Below, piece after piece: positions 1-9,381 of a stretch of DNA of 64,000 bases. Numbering within the stretch: the first letter of the stretch is position 1; every line of letters starts with the position of its first letter. The notes beneath the pieces are model-generated. The model made no database searches and had not been told where the DNA came from. It saw nothing but the letters and a program-made list of their open reading frames with translations. The translations under genes and the position numbers were made by a program. The stretch lies in assembly GCF_048263515.1 (NCBI RefSeq), contig NZ_JBLXEC010000003.1, positions 175,621 through 239,620 on the forward strand, in the 5' to 3' direction. The stretch comes from Marinovum sp048263515. GTDB lineage: Bacteria; Pseudomonadota; Alphaproteobacteria; Rhodobacterales; Rhodobacteraceae.

Positions 1-306
1 CGGGTGCGAGATGCCGCCAATCCCGACGGCGATATCGAGATCCTGTTCACCGGGCTGCGCCCTGGTGAAAAGCTTTGCGAGGAACTGCTGATCGGCACCG
101 ACATGCTGACCACGCCGCATCCCAAGATCCTGCGGGCACAGGAAACCCACCTGTCAGAGCTGGAAATGGCCAATGTGCTGCAAGAGGTGCGCCGCGCGGT
201 CGATACCCATGACGTCGAAGCCGCCGGCCTGATTGCCGAACGTTGGGTCGAAAGCGACCGCAATGTCGCGACGGCTGAAGCCGGCGAAAGCCTTGGCGCC
301 GGCTAA
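1..306 (+). CDS. C-terminal end of a CapD/FlaA1-type nucleoside-diphosphate-sugar epimerase/dehydratase (partial)
   Basis: The frame is open from the first base of the window, so only about the last 101 residues are seen. The stretch GDIEILFTGLRPGEKLCEEL closely matches the conserved C-terminal part of membrane-linked polysaccharide biosynthesis proteins of the CapD/WbpM family, which act as UDP-GlcNAc (or related) 4,6-dehydratases/epimerases in surface polysaccharide synthesis. The Rossmann NAD-binding part and catalytic Tyr-Lys lie upstream, outside the window. It converges with the YjbF-like lipoprotein gene, which ends 24 bases downstream. The neighbouring yjbH/yjbF pair supports an exopolysaccharide role. 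The exact sugar substrate cannot be told. Confidence 0.85.
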   Translation, partial: RVRDAANPDGDIEILFTGLRPGEKLCEELLIGTDMLTTPHPKILRAQETHLSELEMANVLQEVRRAVDTHDVEAAGLIAERWVESDRNVATAEAGESLGAG

Positions 307-330
307 GGCCCGCAGCGTTATCCTGTCAAA

Positions 331-1032
331 TCAGAAGCGCAGCTGCCGCAGCGTGACCGTTCCGTTCCCGTTTCCGAGCCATTGCTCCGATCCTGCGACG
401 CGGCCGCGGCCGTCGACGTGGTACTTGTTCTTGAACCGGAACCAAGTGCCATTTTCTTGGCAGGTCTCGAGCAGGGTCGTGGTGCCCTTGATGACCGATG
501 AGGGCCCTTCGACCTGAACTTCGCAGGTGAATCGATAGCGTACGGTGATGTCTTCGCCATTGAGGAAGCGCAGCTCGCGCTGGGTCGTGCCGGAGCGGCG
601 GTTGGCCACCAGGTGGGGCAGGGACCCGAGATCCGCCGACATCAGATCACCGCCCAGCCCGCGTGTGCCACGGACAAGACCGTTCTGAGTGGAAACCGTC
701 TGGCGGCTGGCGGTGGCAAAGGTCTCGACCGGGCCGTTTTCGCCGATCTTGGCAATCAGCGCATTGGAGCCGATCTGAGGCAGTTCGATCAGCATCAACG
801 GCTGGGTGGCCAGGGCTGCCGCCTGGCTTGCCTGTTCGGGGGTGATGCGGCTCGGCGCCTGCGCGGTCTTGCCGGACAGCCGATTTGTCAGCGAGTTGCG
901 GATGATATCGCCGCGGTCCGAGCCTACACGCTCGCCGCCGGAACAGGCGGCCAGCACCGAGGCACAGGCCAGCGCCACCAACGGGCCGGCACTAAAGCGG
1001 CGGATCTGCTTTTGCTCGTAGGTCACGCTCAT
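331..1032 (-). CDS. YjbF/GfcB-family outer-membrane lipoprotein
   Basis: A 233-residue protein whose N-terminus has a hydrophobic stretch ending in a lipobox (LAAC, Cys at residue 30), so it is probably a lipoprotein. Length and layout fit the YjbF/GfcB family, which works with YjbH-type beta-barrel proteins in exopolysaccharide or group 4 capsule production. The start codon overlaps the stop of the upstream yjbH-like gene by four bases (ATGA), so the two are translationally coupled. The partial epimerase gene points the same way functionally. The family is inferred from features and context; no catalytic residues are expected. Confidence 0.75.
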   Translation of the reverse strand: MSVTYEQKQIRRFSAGPLVALACASVLAACSGGERVGSDRGDIIRNSLTNRLSGKTAQAPSRITPEQASQAAALATQPLMLIELPQIGSNALIAKIGENGPVETFATASRQTVSTQNGLVRGTRGLGGDLMSADLGSLPHLVANRRSGTTQRELRFLNGEDITVRYRFTCEVQVEGPSSVIKGTTTLLETCQENGTWFRFKNKYHVDGRGRVAGSEQWLGNGNGTVTLRQLRF

Positions 1033-3149
1033 CTCCAGAACTTGCCCCAGCTCTTGGCCATTTCGGGCTCGTGGTAGTCGCGCACCTGCTCATACAGCCG
1101 GTCCTCGACGTTAAGGCGGGCGCCGCCGTCGCGGGTGAGCGACTGGATGTTGAAGGTGCTGCGCTGGGTCGAGGGACGGCCAGAGGCCGCGCCCAGCGGG
1201 ATGGTGACGCGGATGCCCTTGTCGAACGAGCCTTCGCCGAAGTCCTCGAACTTGACGTTGGTCACGGTGGCATAGGCGCCGACGCGCCAGCCGTTGACGA
1301 ATTCACGGTCGACGGTGACCGTCGCGCCGTAATCGCCGGCAAGGTAGCGGCCGACATCGAGCTGTCCGTGGAAGCCGTTGCCGAAATCGTAATAGGCCGA
1401 AACATGACCATTGAGGTCGGGAATGGTGCCGGTCCGGGTCTCTGACGAACGGATACCGAACATCTGGTCGAAATCACGCGGCTTGACGTAGTTGAGTTCA
1501 GCGCCCAGCGCCAGGCGGCTGTCGACCGGTTTCCACAGCAGCTCACCAGAGACACCGGCATACATCTCTTCGAGGTAGCCGGTGGTGACGCGGCTGTAGA
1601 CATTCGGCGCAACGCGTCCGTAATGCGCCAGTGTCAGGCGTTCAATCGCCGGGTCGCCTTCGCGCGAGTAGCGGGATTTTTCGGTCCGTACCAGCGGCAG
1701 GGCGTCGTCATCCTGGCGGTTGCTGTCTGCCAGGTTGCCGACCAGCCGCTTGATGACCGAACCCGAGAGCACGAGGCTGGCAGTCGGGCGATAGGTGGCC
1801 TTGGCGCGAATGCCGAGGTCGGCCCGCACCGGGCTTTCGGGGTCGAAGGCCGAAAGCTGGGTGTAAGGCGCGATTGCCCAGCCGAAGCTGGGAAATTGAT
1901 CGTCAAAGGCCGAAGGCGCCCGGCCGAACCCGTCGGCAATGGCGGTGCGCGCCAGGATCTCGGCATTGTCGCGGTGTTCCAGCGCCTCGAGGTCCGAGCG
2001 TTGCAGCCTCACCGAAGACAGAGCTATGCCGTTGAGCACCGGCACGATCTCGAAGGTCTCGATCGAGGCGGGCAGCACGCGGGTCATGGCGCGGGCGGTC
2101 CGGCCGACGGCCTGGGCCACCTCGCCATAACGCGGGTTGCGCATCCGCACCATGGCCCGGCGCGGTTCAAGCCTCATGCCTTCGAGCACCAGCCCGTCAT
2201 TGGTCATCGCGGTGTTGAGCGAGGTGCGATAGCTGCCGGTGTCGGTGTTGACCCAGCCCAGATCGCGGGCCGCCCCGGGTGCCCGGGGCGCAACCGGCAC
2301 CGGTGCACTTTCGCCACCGCCGGGTACGGCAGCAGTCTTGGGATTGGTGTGAAAGCTGACCTGCGCCCCGACAGTATTGCCGTAGAGGTGATAGAGCGAC
2401 AGCTGTCCGCCGCTGCGCAGGCGGTAGTCGACCCCGAAGTTCCAGGGCGAGCCATCGTCGTGTTTGCCGAGGCGGCGCTCGGTCGCATAGGTGTCCGAGG
2501 AATATTCAGCGGTAAAGGCCAGTCGTTCAGTCGGCGCATAGCGCACCCCGCCAAAGGCCGCCGCATCGCCGCGGAACCAGCGGTCCACGGTCGGCAGGCC
2601 GCCTTCGCCCAGAAGCTCTTCCGGTCGGTCGCCGGTCTGGAACAGCGGATTGCGAGAGCCAAGCCGACCCCAGCCGATGCCACCGGTAACCTGGAGGCCG
2701 GTGTAGACCTCCTTGGTGGCGACGATGTATTCGCCGCCATAAAGCCCGGTGCCGATGAAATCCTGCAGGCCGACCGTGACGCCGGGCATCAGGTCGCCTT
2801 CGCGCACCAGCTGGTAACGCAGGTCGAAGCTGCGGTCGTAGAAGACGCCATTGACCGAGCCGGCAGCGCTGAAATCAGAGATCCGCGAATAGCGGAACGA
2901 ACCGGTCAACCGCGGCGCGATCTGGAAGCTAAGCGTGGCGCGAGCTTGCGTGCCACCGCCGCCCAAAGTGGTAGACAGCGTCGCATCGGGCGCCATTTCC
3001 GCCGTCGGCATGTCGATCAGGCCGGGCATACCGTAGAGATTATAGGATGGAATGCTTTCGGCAGTGGCGCTTGGTGCGCTCAGCACTGTCAGCCCCGCCA
3101 GCATCGCGGCGACGCTTCCCAGCAGGGTAGCTTTCAACGAATTTGGCAT
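1029..3149 (-). CDS. YjbH-domain outer-membrane beta-barrel protein
   Basis: A 706-residue protein with a clear signal peptide (hydrophobic core followed by SATAES). The N-terminal part contains YNLYGMPGLIDMPTAEMAPD, typical of YjbH-domain proteins, followed by long alternating amphipathic stretches expected of an outer-membrane barrel. YjbH/GfcD proteins are linked to export of an exopolysaccharide. I chose the ATG at 3149 because a purine-rich GGGACGGGGCG precedes it and the signal peptide then starts properly; a longer frame reaches 3194 but adds a non-signal leader. It is followed immediately by the YjbF-like gene (4-base overlap). Confidence 0.8.
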   Translation of the reverse strand: MPNSLKATLLGSVAAMLAGLTVLSAPSATAESIPSYNLYGMPGLIDMPTAEMAPDATLSTTLGGGGTQARATLSFQIAPRLTGSFRYSRISDFSAAGSVNGVFYDRSFDLRYQLVREGDLMPGVTVGLQDFIGTGLYGGEYIVATKEVYTGLQVTGGIGWGRLGSRNPLFQTGDRPEELLGEGGLPTVDRWFRGDAAAFGGVRYAPTERLAFTAEYSSDTYATERRLGKHDDGSPWNFGVDYRLRSGGQLSLYHLYGNTVGAQVSFHTNPKTAAVPGGGESAPVPVAPRAPGAARDLGWVNTDTGSYRTSLNTAMTNDGLVLEGMRLEPRRAMVRMRNPRYGEVAQAVGRTARAMTRVLPASIETFEIVPVLNGIALSSVRLQRSDLEALEHRDNAEILARTAIADGFGRAPSAFDDQFPSFGWAIAPYTQLSAFDPESPVRADLGIRAKATYRPTASLVLSGSVIKRLVGNLADSNRQDDDALPLVRTEKSRYSREGDPAIERLTLAHYGRVAPNVYSRVTTGYLEEMYAGVSGELLWKPVDSRLALGAELNYVKPRDFDQMFGIRSSETRTGTIPDLNGHVSAYYDFGNGFHGQLDVGRYLAGDYGATVTVDREFVNGWRVGAYATVTNVKFEDFGEGSFDKGIRVTIPLGAASGRPSTQRSTFNIQSLTRDGGARLNVEDRLYEQVRDYHEPEMAKSWGKFWR

Positions 3150-3290
3150 GAAATCGCCCCGTCCCAATAGTCTTGGCCCAGTGATAGGTGGCAAAACCCT
3201 CCAAGTCCATGACAGCGAAGGCGATTGCTGGCAGTTGTGACATATTAACGATTGCCTCCGGGGCCTGCGAAACTCGGCGAATTGTAGATG

Positions 3291-3305
3291 TTAAGCCAGC
3301 GGTAA
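3291..3305. promoter_or_regulatory. CtrA-like box upstream of motB
   Basis: TTAA-GCCAGCG-GTAA fits the CtrA full-site pattern TTAA-N7-TTAA in seven of eight positions and lies about 50 bases before the motB start. The same spaced motif recurs ahead of other flagellar operons in this window. CtrA control is inferred from the motif alone. Confidence 0.4.
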
Positions 3306-3353
3306 CAGCTTCCCTGCTATCCCAGTCCTTGGGTGAATAAGGGTGGTGAGACC

Positions 3354-4205
3354 ATGAGTGCTGACGGAAACGTCGCGCCGGTCATCATCAAACGGAAAAA
3401 GGTTGTTGCAGGCGACGGGCACCATGGCGGTGCCTGGAAAGTCGCCTACGCGGACTTCGTGACCGCAATGATGGCATTTTTCCTGCTGATGTGGCTGTTG
3501 AACGCGACAACTGAGAAACAACGCAAGGGGCTGGCGGATTACTTTGCGCCGACCATTCCGATCAACCGGGTGTCGGGCGGCGGCAGCGGCGCCTTTGGCG
3601 GCGACAGCGTGTTTTCCGAGGAAACCCTGCCGCAGAACGGCACCGGCGCCTCGAGCAAGCATCCGACGAACGGTGACAAGGCGCGTGGCGCCACCGGCAC
3701 CTATGCCTCTGGCGAGGATGGCGCGGGCAAGGCCTTCGAGGAACAGGTCAACACCATCAAGGAGGCGCTTTACGGACGCGGCGGCGAAAGCATGGTGGCC
3801 GAAAACGCGCTGAAACACGTGGTGATGAAGACCACCGACGAAGGCCTTGTGCTCGAACTGTTCGAACTGGCCGACAGCCGGCTGTTCGACGATTTGGGTC
3901 AGCCGACCGAAATCCTCGCGGTGCTGGCCGATGCCCTGGCCGAGGCGGCGCGCACGGTCGACAATCCGCTGGCGATCGAAGGCCATGTGCCGACCAGCCC
4001 GATCGTGGTGCGCAAGAATGTCGCCTGGGACCGCTCGGTCCAGCGGGCGCAGGTGTTTCGCAACATGCTCGAGCTCGAGGGCCTGCCGCCCGGCGATGTG
4101 GCGCGGGTGACCGGCCATGCCGACCGCGAACTGGCCGATGACAACCCGCTGGCTCTGCGCAACAGCCGGCTCGAGGTGATCTTTCTCAGAACTCAAAGCC
4201 CGTAG
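3354..4205 (+). CDS. motB: Flagellar stator protein MotB
   Basis: 283 residues. An N-terminal cytoplasmic stretch leads to one transmembrane helix containing AYADFVTAMMAFF; Asp34 in this motif is the proton-conducting residue of MotB. A Gly/Ser-rich plug/linker follows, and the C-terminal third is an OmpA-like peptidoglycan-binding domain (GHADRELADDNPLALRNSRLEV near the end, in the position of the usual NxxLSxxRA motif). MotB anchors the MotA/B stator to the cell wall. The ATG at 3354 was chosen over a GTG at 3333 because GGTGGTGAG lies just upstream. Its partner motA is 10 kb away in another operon, as in related bacteria. Confidence 0.9.
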   Translation: MSADGNVAPVIIKRKKVVAGDGHHGGAWKVAYADFVTAMMAFFLLMWLLNATTEKQRKGLADYFAPTIPINRVSGGGSGAFGGDSVFSEETLPQNGTGASSKHPTNGDKARGATGTYASGEDGAGKAFEEQVNTIKEALYGRGGESMVAENALKHVVMKTTDEGLVLELFELADSRLFDDLGQPTEILAVLADALAEAARTVDNPLAIEGHVPTSPIVVRKNVAWDRSVQRAQVFRNMLELEGLPPGDVARVTGHADRELADDNPLALRNSRLEVIFLRTQSP

Positions 4206-4216
4206 GATTTTAGCTG

Positions 4217-4231
4217 TTAGCGCGCTGTTAA
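4217..4231. promoter_or_regulatory. CtrA-like box upstream of flgE
   Basis: TTAG-CGCGCTG-TTAA matches TTAA-N7-TTAA in seven of eight positions and sits 54 bases before the flgE start, in the only gap between motB and the flgEKLI operon. Part of a recurring set in this window. Confidence 0.45.
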
Positions 4232-4284
4232 GGCCGCGGCGTCTATCTGTTGCATCAACTCCGATGCAGCAGAAAGGCGTGTCC

Positions 4285-5583
4285 ATGACGATCTCTTCCT
4301 CCCTCAATGCCGGTGTGGCGGGGCTGACCGCGAATGCCACGCGGTTGGCCGGCATCTCCGACAATATCGCGAATTCCTCGACCTACGGCTACAAGCGGGT
4401 CGAGACCGAGTTCCATTCGCTGGTGCTGACGCAAAGCTCGCGCTCCTATACGGCGGGCGGCGTGCGAACCAGCACGCAGCGGCTGATCGATCAAAGCGGG
4501 TCGCTGATCACCACCTCCAATCCGACCGATCTGGCGGTGCGCGGCCGCGGCATGCTGCCGGTGGCCACCGGTGGCGACGTGCGCACAAACGGCTCCGATG
4601 CCGAGATGCTGCTGACCTCGACCGGGTCGTTCCGGCTGGACGAGGATGGCTATCTCAGCACGCCTTCTGGCCTCGTCATCATGGGCTGGCCGGCCAATAT
4701 CGACGGCACCATCCCTTCGTTCTCGCGCGATACCTCTGACGGATTGGAGCCGATCCAGTTCTCGCAGAACCTGACCGGCGATCCGACCACCGCGGTTGAC
4801 ATGAGCCTCAATCTGCCGGCCACCGCCACCAGCACCGGTGCCACCGGCGATCCCTACAACCTCTCGGTCGAATATTACGACAACCTCGGCACTTCGCAGA
4901 GCATCACCATGACGTTCACGCCAACGGTGCCGGCGACCGGCGCTTCGAACGAATGGACCGTGGTGATGACCGATTCCGCCCAGGCCGGCGCGGTGGTCGG
5001 CGAATATACCATCACCTTCGACGACAGCCGCGACACCGGCGGCACCATCGCCTCGGTGGTGGATGTCTCCGGCGGCGCCTATGACCCGGTCACCGGCGTC
5101 ATCCCGGTGACGGTGGCCGGCGGTCCGATCGACATCAATATCGGCGCGGTCGGCGACACACGCGGGCTGTCGCAACTGTCCGACAGTTTCGCGCCGATCT
5201 CGATCACCAAGGACGGCTCGCCGGTGGGCAACATGACCTCGGTCGAGGTCGACGAGAACGGCTATGTGCACGCGCTCTTCGACAGCGGCGTGACCCAGCG
5301 GCTCTATCAGATCCCGTTGGTCGACATGCCCAACCCCAACGGTCTGCAGGCGCTCGACCAGCAGACCTATCGCGTCTCGCCCGACAGCGGTTCGTTCTTC
5401 CTGTGGGACTCCGGTGAAGGCCCGACCGGCGACATCAAGTCCTTCTCTCGCGAGGAATCCACCACCGACGTGGCGACCGAGCTGACCTCGATGATCCAGA
5501 CCCAGCGGGCCTATTCGTCGAATGCCAAGGTCATCCAGACGGTGGACGAGATGCTGCAGGAAACCACCAACATCAAACGCTAG
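4285..5583 (+). CDS. flgE: Flagellar hook protein FlgE
   Basis: 432 residues. The N-terminus (MTISSSLNAGVAGLTANATRLAGISDNIANSSTYGYK) is the classic rod/hook-family helix with the ANA/NIANSSTYGYK signature, and the C-terminus ends in the matching helix (MIQTQRAYSSNAKVIQTVDEML). The variable central domain carries the outer hook surface. Secreted through the flagellar type III exporter and polymerised into the hook. The start at 4285 is preferred to 4264 because AGAAAGG is well spaced for it. First gene of flgE-flgK-flgL-flgI; the hook-length ruler FliK lies later in the locus. Confidence 0.93.
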   Translation: MTISSSLNAGVAGLTANATRLAGISDNIANSSTYGYKRVETEFHSLVLTQSSRSYTAGGVRTSTQRLIDQSGSLITTSNPTDLAVRGRGMLPVATGGDVRTNGSDAEMLLTSTGSFRLDEDGYLSTPSGLVIMGWPANIDGTIPSFSRDTSDGLEPIQFSQNLTGDPTTAVDMSLNLPATATSTGATGDPYNLSVEYYDNLGTSQSITMTFTPTVPATGASNEWTVVMTDSAQAGAVVGEYTITFDDSRDTGGTIASVVDVSGGAYDPVTGVIPVTVAGGPIDINIGAVGDTRGLSQLSDSFAPISITKDGSPVGNMTSVEVDENGYVHALFDSGVTQRLYQIPLVDMPNPNGLQALDQQTYRVSPDSGSFFLWDSGEGPTGDIKSFSREESTTDVATELTSMIQTQRAYSSNAKVIQTVDEMLQETTNIKR

Positions 5584-5611
5584 GGCGCAGCGCGCCGGAC
5601 CGAGGTGACCC

Positions 5612-7066
5612 ATGTCCTTTTCAGGATCGATTTCCAATGCCCTGTCGGGGTTGCGCACGTCGTCGCTGGCGGCAGAGCTGGTGGCGTCCAACCTGGCCAA
5701 TGCCACCAACGAAAACTACGCGACCCGCAATCTCGAGATCTCCGCCCGAACCAACGGCAGCTCGGGCGGGGTCGAGGCTGTCGGGGTCACCCGGTCGGTC
5801 AACTCGACGCTGCTGGGCGAATGGCGCCGCGCTCAGGCCAGCACGGCAGAGCTCTCGACCGGCAACAGCTATCTCTCGCGGGTCGAGCGGATCTTCGGCA
5901 CACCGCAGACGCCCGGCTCGCTTTCCGACCTGATGACCCGGTTCGAGGCCTCGCTGGTCTCGGCCGCGGCACGGCCCGACATCGGCCAACGTCTCGATGC
6001 CGTTGCGGCCTCGGCCGGCGACGTCGCCGCGGCGCTGCGCAGCAGTTCGTCGGAACTTCAGACACTGCGCAGCGAGGTCGACGGTGCGATCGGCCAGACC
6101 GTCGAGGCTCTCAACGGTCACCTGTCCGACATCGCCACGCTCAACAGCCGGATTATCAGCGCCAATGCCAATGGCGAGAACACCCAGGCGCTGCATGACC
6201 TCCGGCAGGAGGTCATCGACACGGTCGCAGAGATCGTGCCGCTGCGGGTGCTGCCGCGCGACCGCGAGGCGGTGGCACTGGTCACCACCGCCGGCGCCGT
6301 GCTGCTCGACGGCAGTGCCGCCGAACTCGACTTCACGCCCACCAATGTGGTGACCGAGTTCAGGACCCTGGCCAATGGCGGCCTGTCGGGGTTGAGCATC
6401 GACGGCTTCGACATTCACGGCGACACCATCAGCCGGATCAGCGGCGGCCGCCTCGCCGCACTTTTCGAACTGCGCGACGAAACGCTGCCATCTTACCAGA
6501 CCGAGGTCGACGCTCTGGCCCGCACCCTGGTCGAAAGGTTTCAGGACAGCGGCCTCGACCCCACCATTGCCCCCGGCGATGCCGGGCTGTTCAGCGACGG
6601 TGGCCTGGTTTTTGATCCTGCCAATGAGACCGGCCTGTCCCGCCGCATCGCCCTGAACAGCCAGGTCGATGTGGAGGCCGGCGGCGCTCCCTGGCGGTTG
6701 CGCGACGGGCTCTATGCCGCGACGCCCGGCAATTCCGGCGAGGGCGGCCTGCTGCTGTCGATGATCGACCGGCTCACTGCGTCAGAGACCATCGCCTCGG
6801 GCAGCCAGTCCGGCCTGTCCCGCACCGTCGCCGCGCTGACCGGGGCGCTGTTGTCGACGGTCGGCGCGGACCTGACCCGCAACGAGGATCGGCTGAGCTT
6901 TGCCGCCGCCCGCAGCAACGAGCTGACCGAGCAGAAACTGCGATCCGGCGTCGATTCCGACACCGAGCTGCAGAAGCTGATGCAGATCGAAAAGGCCTAT
7001 GCCGCCAATGCACAGGTGCTTCGGACAGTGGATGAAATGATCGATGTCTTGCTGGGGATTACCTGA
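5612..7066 (+). CDS. flgK: Hook-filament junction protein FlgK (HAP1)
   Basis: 484 residues. N-terminal motif SGLRTSSLAAELVASNLANATNENYATR and the C-terminal AYAANAQVLRTVDEMIDVLLGI are the coiled-coil ends shared by hook-associated proteins. FlgK forms the first junction ring between hook and filament after export through the flagellar secretion system. It lies 28 bases after flgE, and its stop overlaps the flgL start by a base, so flgE-K-L-I is read as one operon. The length is on the short side for the family because the outer domain is compact. Confidence 0.9.
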   Translation: MSFSGSISNALSGLRTSSLAAELVASNLANATNENYATRNLEISARTNGSSGGVEAVGVTRSVNSTLLGEWRRAQASTAELSTGNSYLSRVERIFGTPQTPGSLSDLMTRFEASLVSAAARPDIGQRLDAVAASAGDVAAALRSSSSELQTLRSEVDGAIGQTVEALNGHLSDIATLNSRIISANANGENTQALHDLRQEVIDTVAEIVPLRVLPRDREAVALVTTAGAVLLDGSAAELDFTPTNVVTEFRTLANGGLSGLSIDGFDIHGDTISRISGGRLAALFELRDETLPSYQTEVDALARTLVERFQDSGLDPTIAPGDAGLFSDGGLVFDPANETGLSRRIALNSQVDVEAGGAPWRLRDGLYAATPGNSGEGGLLLSMIDRLTASETIASGSQSGLSRTVAALTGALLSTVGADLTRNEDRLSFAAARSNELTEQKLRSGVDSDTELQKLMQIEKAYAANAQVLRTVDEMIDVLLGIT

Positions 7067-8073
7067 TGAACCTGACCACAATCGGCGACCTGTCGCAAAG
7101 CTACATGCTGCGCCACCGCCAGACCGCCCTGCAGGCCGAATCGCTCCAGCGTCAGACCGAGCTGACGACCGGGCTGGCGGCGGATACCCGCAGCCACCTT
7201 CGCGGCGACTACGCCCAGCTCGCCGATATCGAGCGCAGCCTGTCGATGCTCGACAGCTACGATGTCGCCATCACCGAAAGCGACACGATGACCACCATGA
7301 TGCAGACGGCGCTGGGCGCCATGCAGGAAGTCACGTCGGACCTCTCCACCAGCCTCGTGCTCGCTGCCCAGACCGACGCGCCGATGGCGGTGCGAAACGT
7401 CTCCGGCGACGCCGCGCTGGGCTTTGCCAGCCTCGTCGGACAGCTCAACACTCGCGCGGGAGGCCGATCGCTCTTTGCAGGTGCTGCCTATGACAGTGCC
7501 GCCTTGGCCGCGCCGGAAGAGATGCTCGCCGCCCTGCGCGGCGCCCTCGCCGGAGAGGTGACGATGACCGGGGTCCAGGCCAGGCTCGACAGCTGGTTCG
7601 GCAGCGGCGGCGATTTCGAGACCCTCGGCTATCTCGGCGTGACCGAGGACGGCACGCCTCTGCAACTCTCCGAAGACGTGCGCATCGGCCTGTCGATCCG
7701 GGCCGACGATCAGGTGTTCCGCGACACGCTCAAGGCCACAGCCATGGCCGCCCTTGCCGCTGACGACAGCCTCGGGTTCGCAGATGATCTGCAGGCACAG
7801 ATGGTCGAGACCGCCGGAACCGAGTTAATCGCCCTGCAACCGGCGCTGACCGAGACGATGGCCGGCCTTGGCGTCGTTCAGGCCCGGATCGAGGACAGCC
7901 AGGTGCGCAACGCCGCCGCTGGCCTCGCGCTGGAGGTCTCGCGCAACACGCTCCTGGCCGCGGATCAATACGAGGCTGCCACCCGCTTCGAGCTGGTGCA
8001 GACCCAGATCGAGACACTCTACGCCGTCACCGTGCGCGCCTCGCGCATGAGCCTTCTGGATTACATGAGATGA
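7066..8073 (+). CDS. flgL: Hook-filament junction protein FlgL (HAP3, flagellin-like)
   Basis: 335 residues. Starts MNLTTIGDLSQSYMLRHRQTALQ and ends with a flagellin-type C-terminal helix (EAATRFELVQTQIETLYAVTVRASRMSLLDYMR). Two flagellin-like coiled-coil ends with a small middle domain are typical of FlgL, which connects FlgK to the filament. The start overlaps the flgK stop (TGATG) and the stop overlaps the flgI start (ATGA), so translation is coupled on both sides. Confidence 0.85.
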   Translation: MNLTTIGDLSQSYMLRHRQTALQAESLQRQTELTTGLAADTRSHLRGDYAQLADIERSLSMLDSYDVAITESDTMTTMMQTALGAMQEVTSDLSTSLVLAAQTDAPMAVRNVSGDAALGFASLVGQLNTRAGGRSLFAGAAYDSAALAAPEEMLAALRGALAGEVTMTGVQARLDSWFGSGGDFETLGYLGVTEDGTPLQLSEDVRIGLSIRADDQVFRDTLKATAMAALAADDSLGFADDLQAQMVETAGTELIALQPALTETMAGLGVVQARIEDSQVRNAAAGLALEVSRNTLLAADQYEAATRFELVQTQIETLYAVTVRASRMSLLDYMR

Positions 8074-9182
8074 TTTCCATGCTGCGAACCTGCCTGCTGC
8101 TCCTCGTTGCGCTGATCGCGCCGCTCCATGTCGCCGCCAACCCGATCCGGATCAAGGACCTGGTGGAATTCGACGGTGTGCGCGGCAACGACCTGGTGGG
8201 CTACGGCCTGGTTGTGGGGCTCGACGGTTCCGGCGACGGGCTGCGCAACGCGCCATTTACCGAAGAGATCATGACCAACATCCTCGAACGCCTCGGCGTC
8301 AACGTGACCGGCGAGCAGTTCCGCCCCAAGAACGTGGCCGCAGTCTTCGTGACCGCGACATTGCCGCCATTCGCGCGGTCCGGGAGCATGATCGACGTGA
8401 CCGTCTCGGCCATTGGTGACGCCAAGAGCCTTCTCGGCGGCACGCTGATCATGACTCCGCTCAATGCCGCTGATGGCGAGATCTACGCGGTGGCGCAGGG
8501 TACGGTAATCTCTGGCGGCGCCAAGGCCGAAGGCGATGCCGCCCAGGTCACCTTTGGCGTGCCCACCGCCGGGGTCATTCCCGCCGGCGCGCGGATCGAG
8601 CGCGAAGTCGATTTCGACCTCTCCTCGCTGGACATCCTTCGCCTGGCGCTGAGGGAGCCTGATTTCACCACCGCCGGCCGGATCGAAACGGCGATCAACC
8701 AGGCCTTTGGCCGACCGGTGGCGCTGATGCTCGATTCCGGCACCGTGCGGCTGGATATCCTGGCGACCCGCATGGCCTCGCCGGCCCATGCCTTGGGCCG
8801 GATCGAGAACATTCTCGTCGAGCCGGAACGCAAGGCGCGGGTGGTCGTCGATCAACGGTCCGGCACGATTGTCATGGGCGAGGATGTGCGGATATCCCGC
8901 GTCGCGGTCTCTCAGGGCAACCTGACCCTGCGGATCGAAGAGGCACCGGTGGCAGTGCAGCCCAATCCCTTCTCAGAAGGAGAGACGGTGGTGGTGCCGC
9001 GAACCCGTGCCGAGATCGAGGAAGAACCCGGCATCAACCTGGCGGAAGTGCCCGATGGCACCTCGCTGTCGGAGGTTGTCGCCGGCCTCAACGCGCTGGG
9101 CGTCGCGCCGCGCGACATGATCGACATCCTCAAGGCGATCAAGGCTGCCGGGGCGCTGCATGCCGAGTTCATCGTACGCTGA
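8070..9182 (+). CDS. flgI: Flagellar P-ring protein FlgI
   Basis: 370 residues with a cleavable signal peptide (hydrophobic core then VAANPIRIKD), followed by the conserved IRIKDLVEFDGVRGNDLVGYGLVVGLDGSGDG. FlgI is exported by Sec and assembles in the periplasm into the P-ring bushing around the rod; FlgA is its chaperone and is encoded at 22874-23293. Length matches the family (about 365-375). The start overlaps the end of flgL. A strong hairpin lies 30 bases downstream. Confidence 0.95.
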   Translation: MISMLRTCLLLLVALIAPLHVAANPIRIKDLVEFDGVRGNDLVGYGLVVGLDGSGDGLRNAPFTEEIMTNILERLGVNVTGEQFRPKNVAAVFVTATLPPFARSGSMIDVTVSAIGDAKSLLGGTLIMTPLNAADGEIYAVAQGTVISGGAKAEGDAAQVTFGVPTAGVIPAGARIEREVDFDLSSLDILRLALREPDFTTAGRIETAINQAFGRPVALMLDSGTVRLDILATRMASPAHALGRIENILVEPERKARVVVDQRSGTIVMGEDVRISRVAVSQGNLTLRIEEAPVAVQPNPFSEGETVVVPRTRAEIEEEPGINLAEVPDGTSLSEVVAGLNALGVAPRDMIDILKAIKAAGALHAEFIVR

Positions 9183-9211
9183 GACGGCCTCGCCGCTCCG
9201 GCTTGGGCGAA

Positions 9212-9250
9212 ACAACACGGAAGCACGCCCCTCCGAGGGGCGTGGTGTTG
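9212..9250. terminator. Extended hairpin between the convergent flgI and fliP genes
   Basis: An inner perfect stem ACGCCCCT/AGGGGCGT with loop CCG (9225-9243) is enclosed by a second paired segment (CAACAC with GTGTTG). The two flagellar operons converge here, so a bidirectional terminator is the natural reading, although no T-run follows. Two weaker inverted repeats follow (GGCGTTC/GAACGCC at 9307-9324 and ATTCCG/CGGAAT near 9335-9355) before the fliP stop. Confidence 0.55.
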
Positions 9251-9381
9251 GTTCGCCAATAATGATGAAGGCAGAGAGGCGGCGCCGCACCGTTTGCGAC
9301 GGGTGGGGCGTTCGTGGGAACGCCGAGCAACCGCATTCCGACGTCGCTGCGGAATTGGAATTTCCCGTGCAAGAGGTTGAA

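Noticed and set aside
1623..3170. 515-codon plus-strand frame opposite yjbH
   Set aside because: Shadow of the yjbH reading frame; it lacks a plausible N-terminus and family features.
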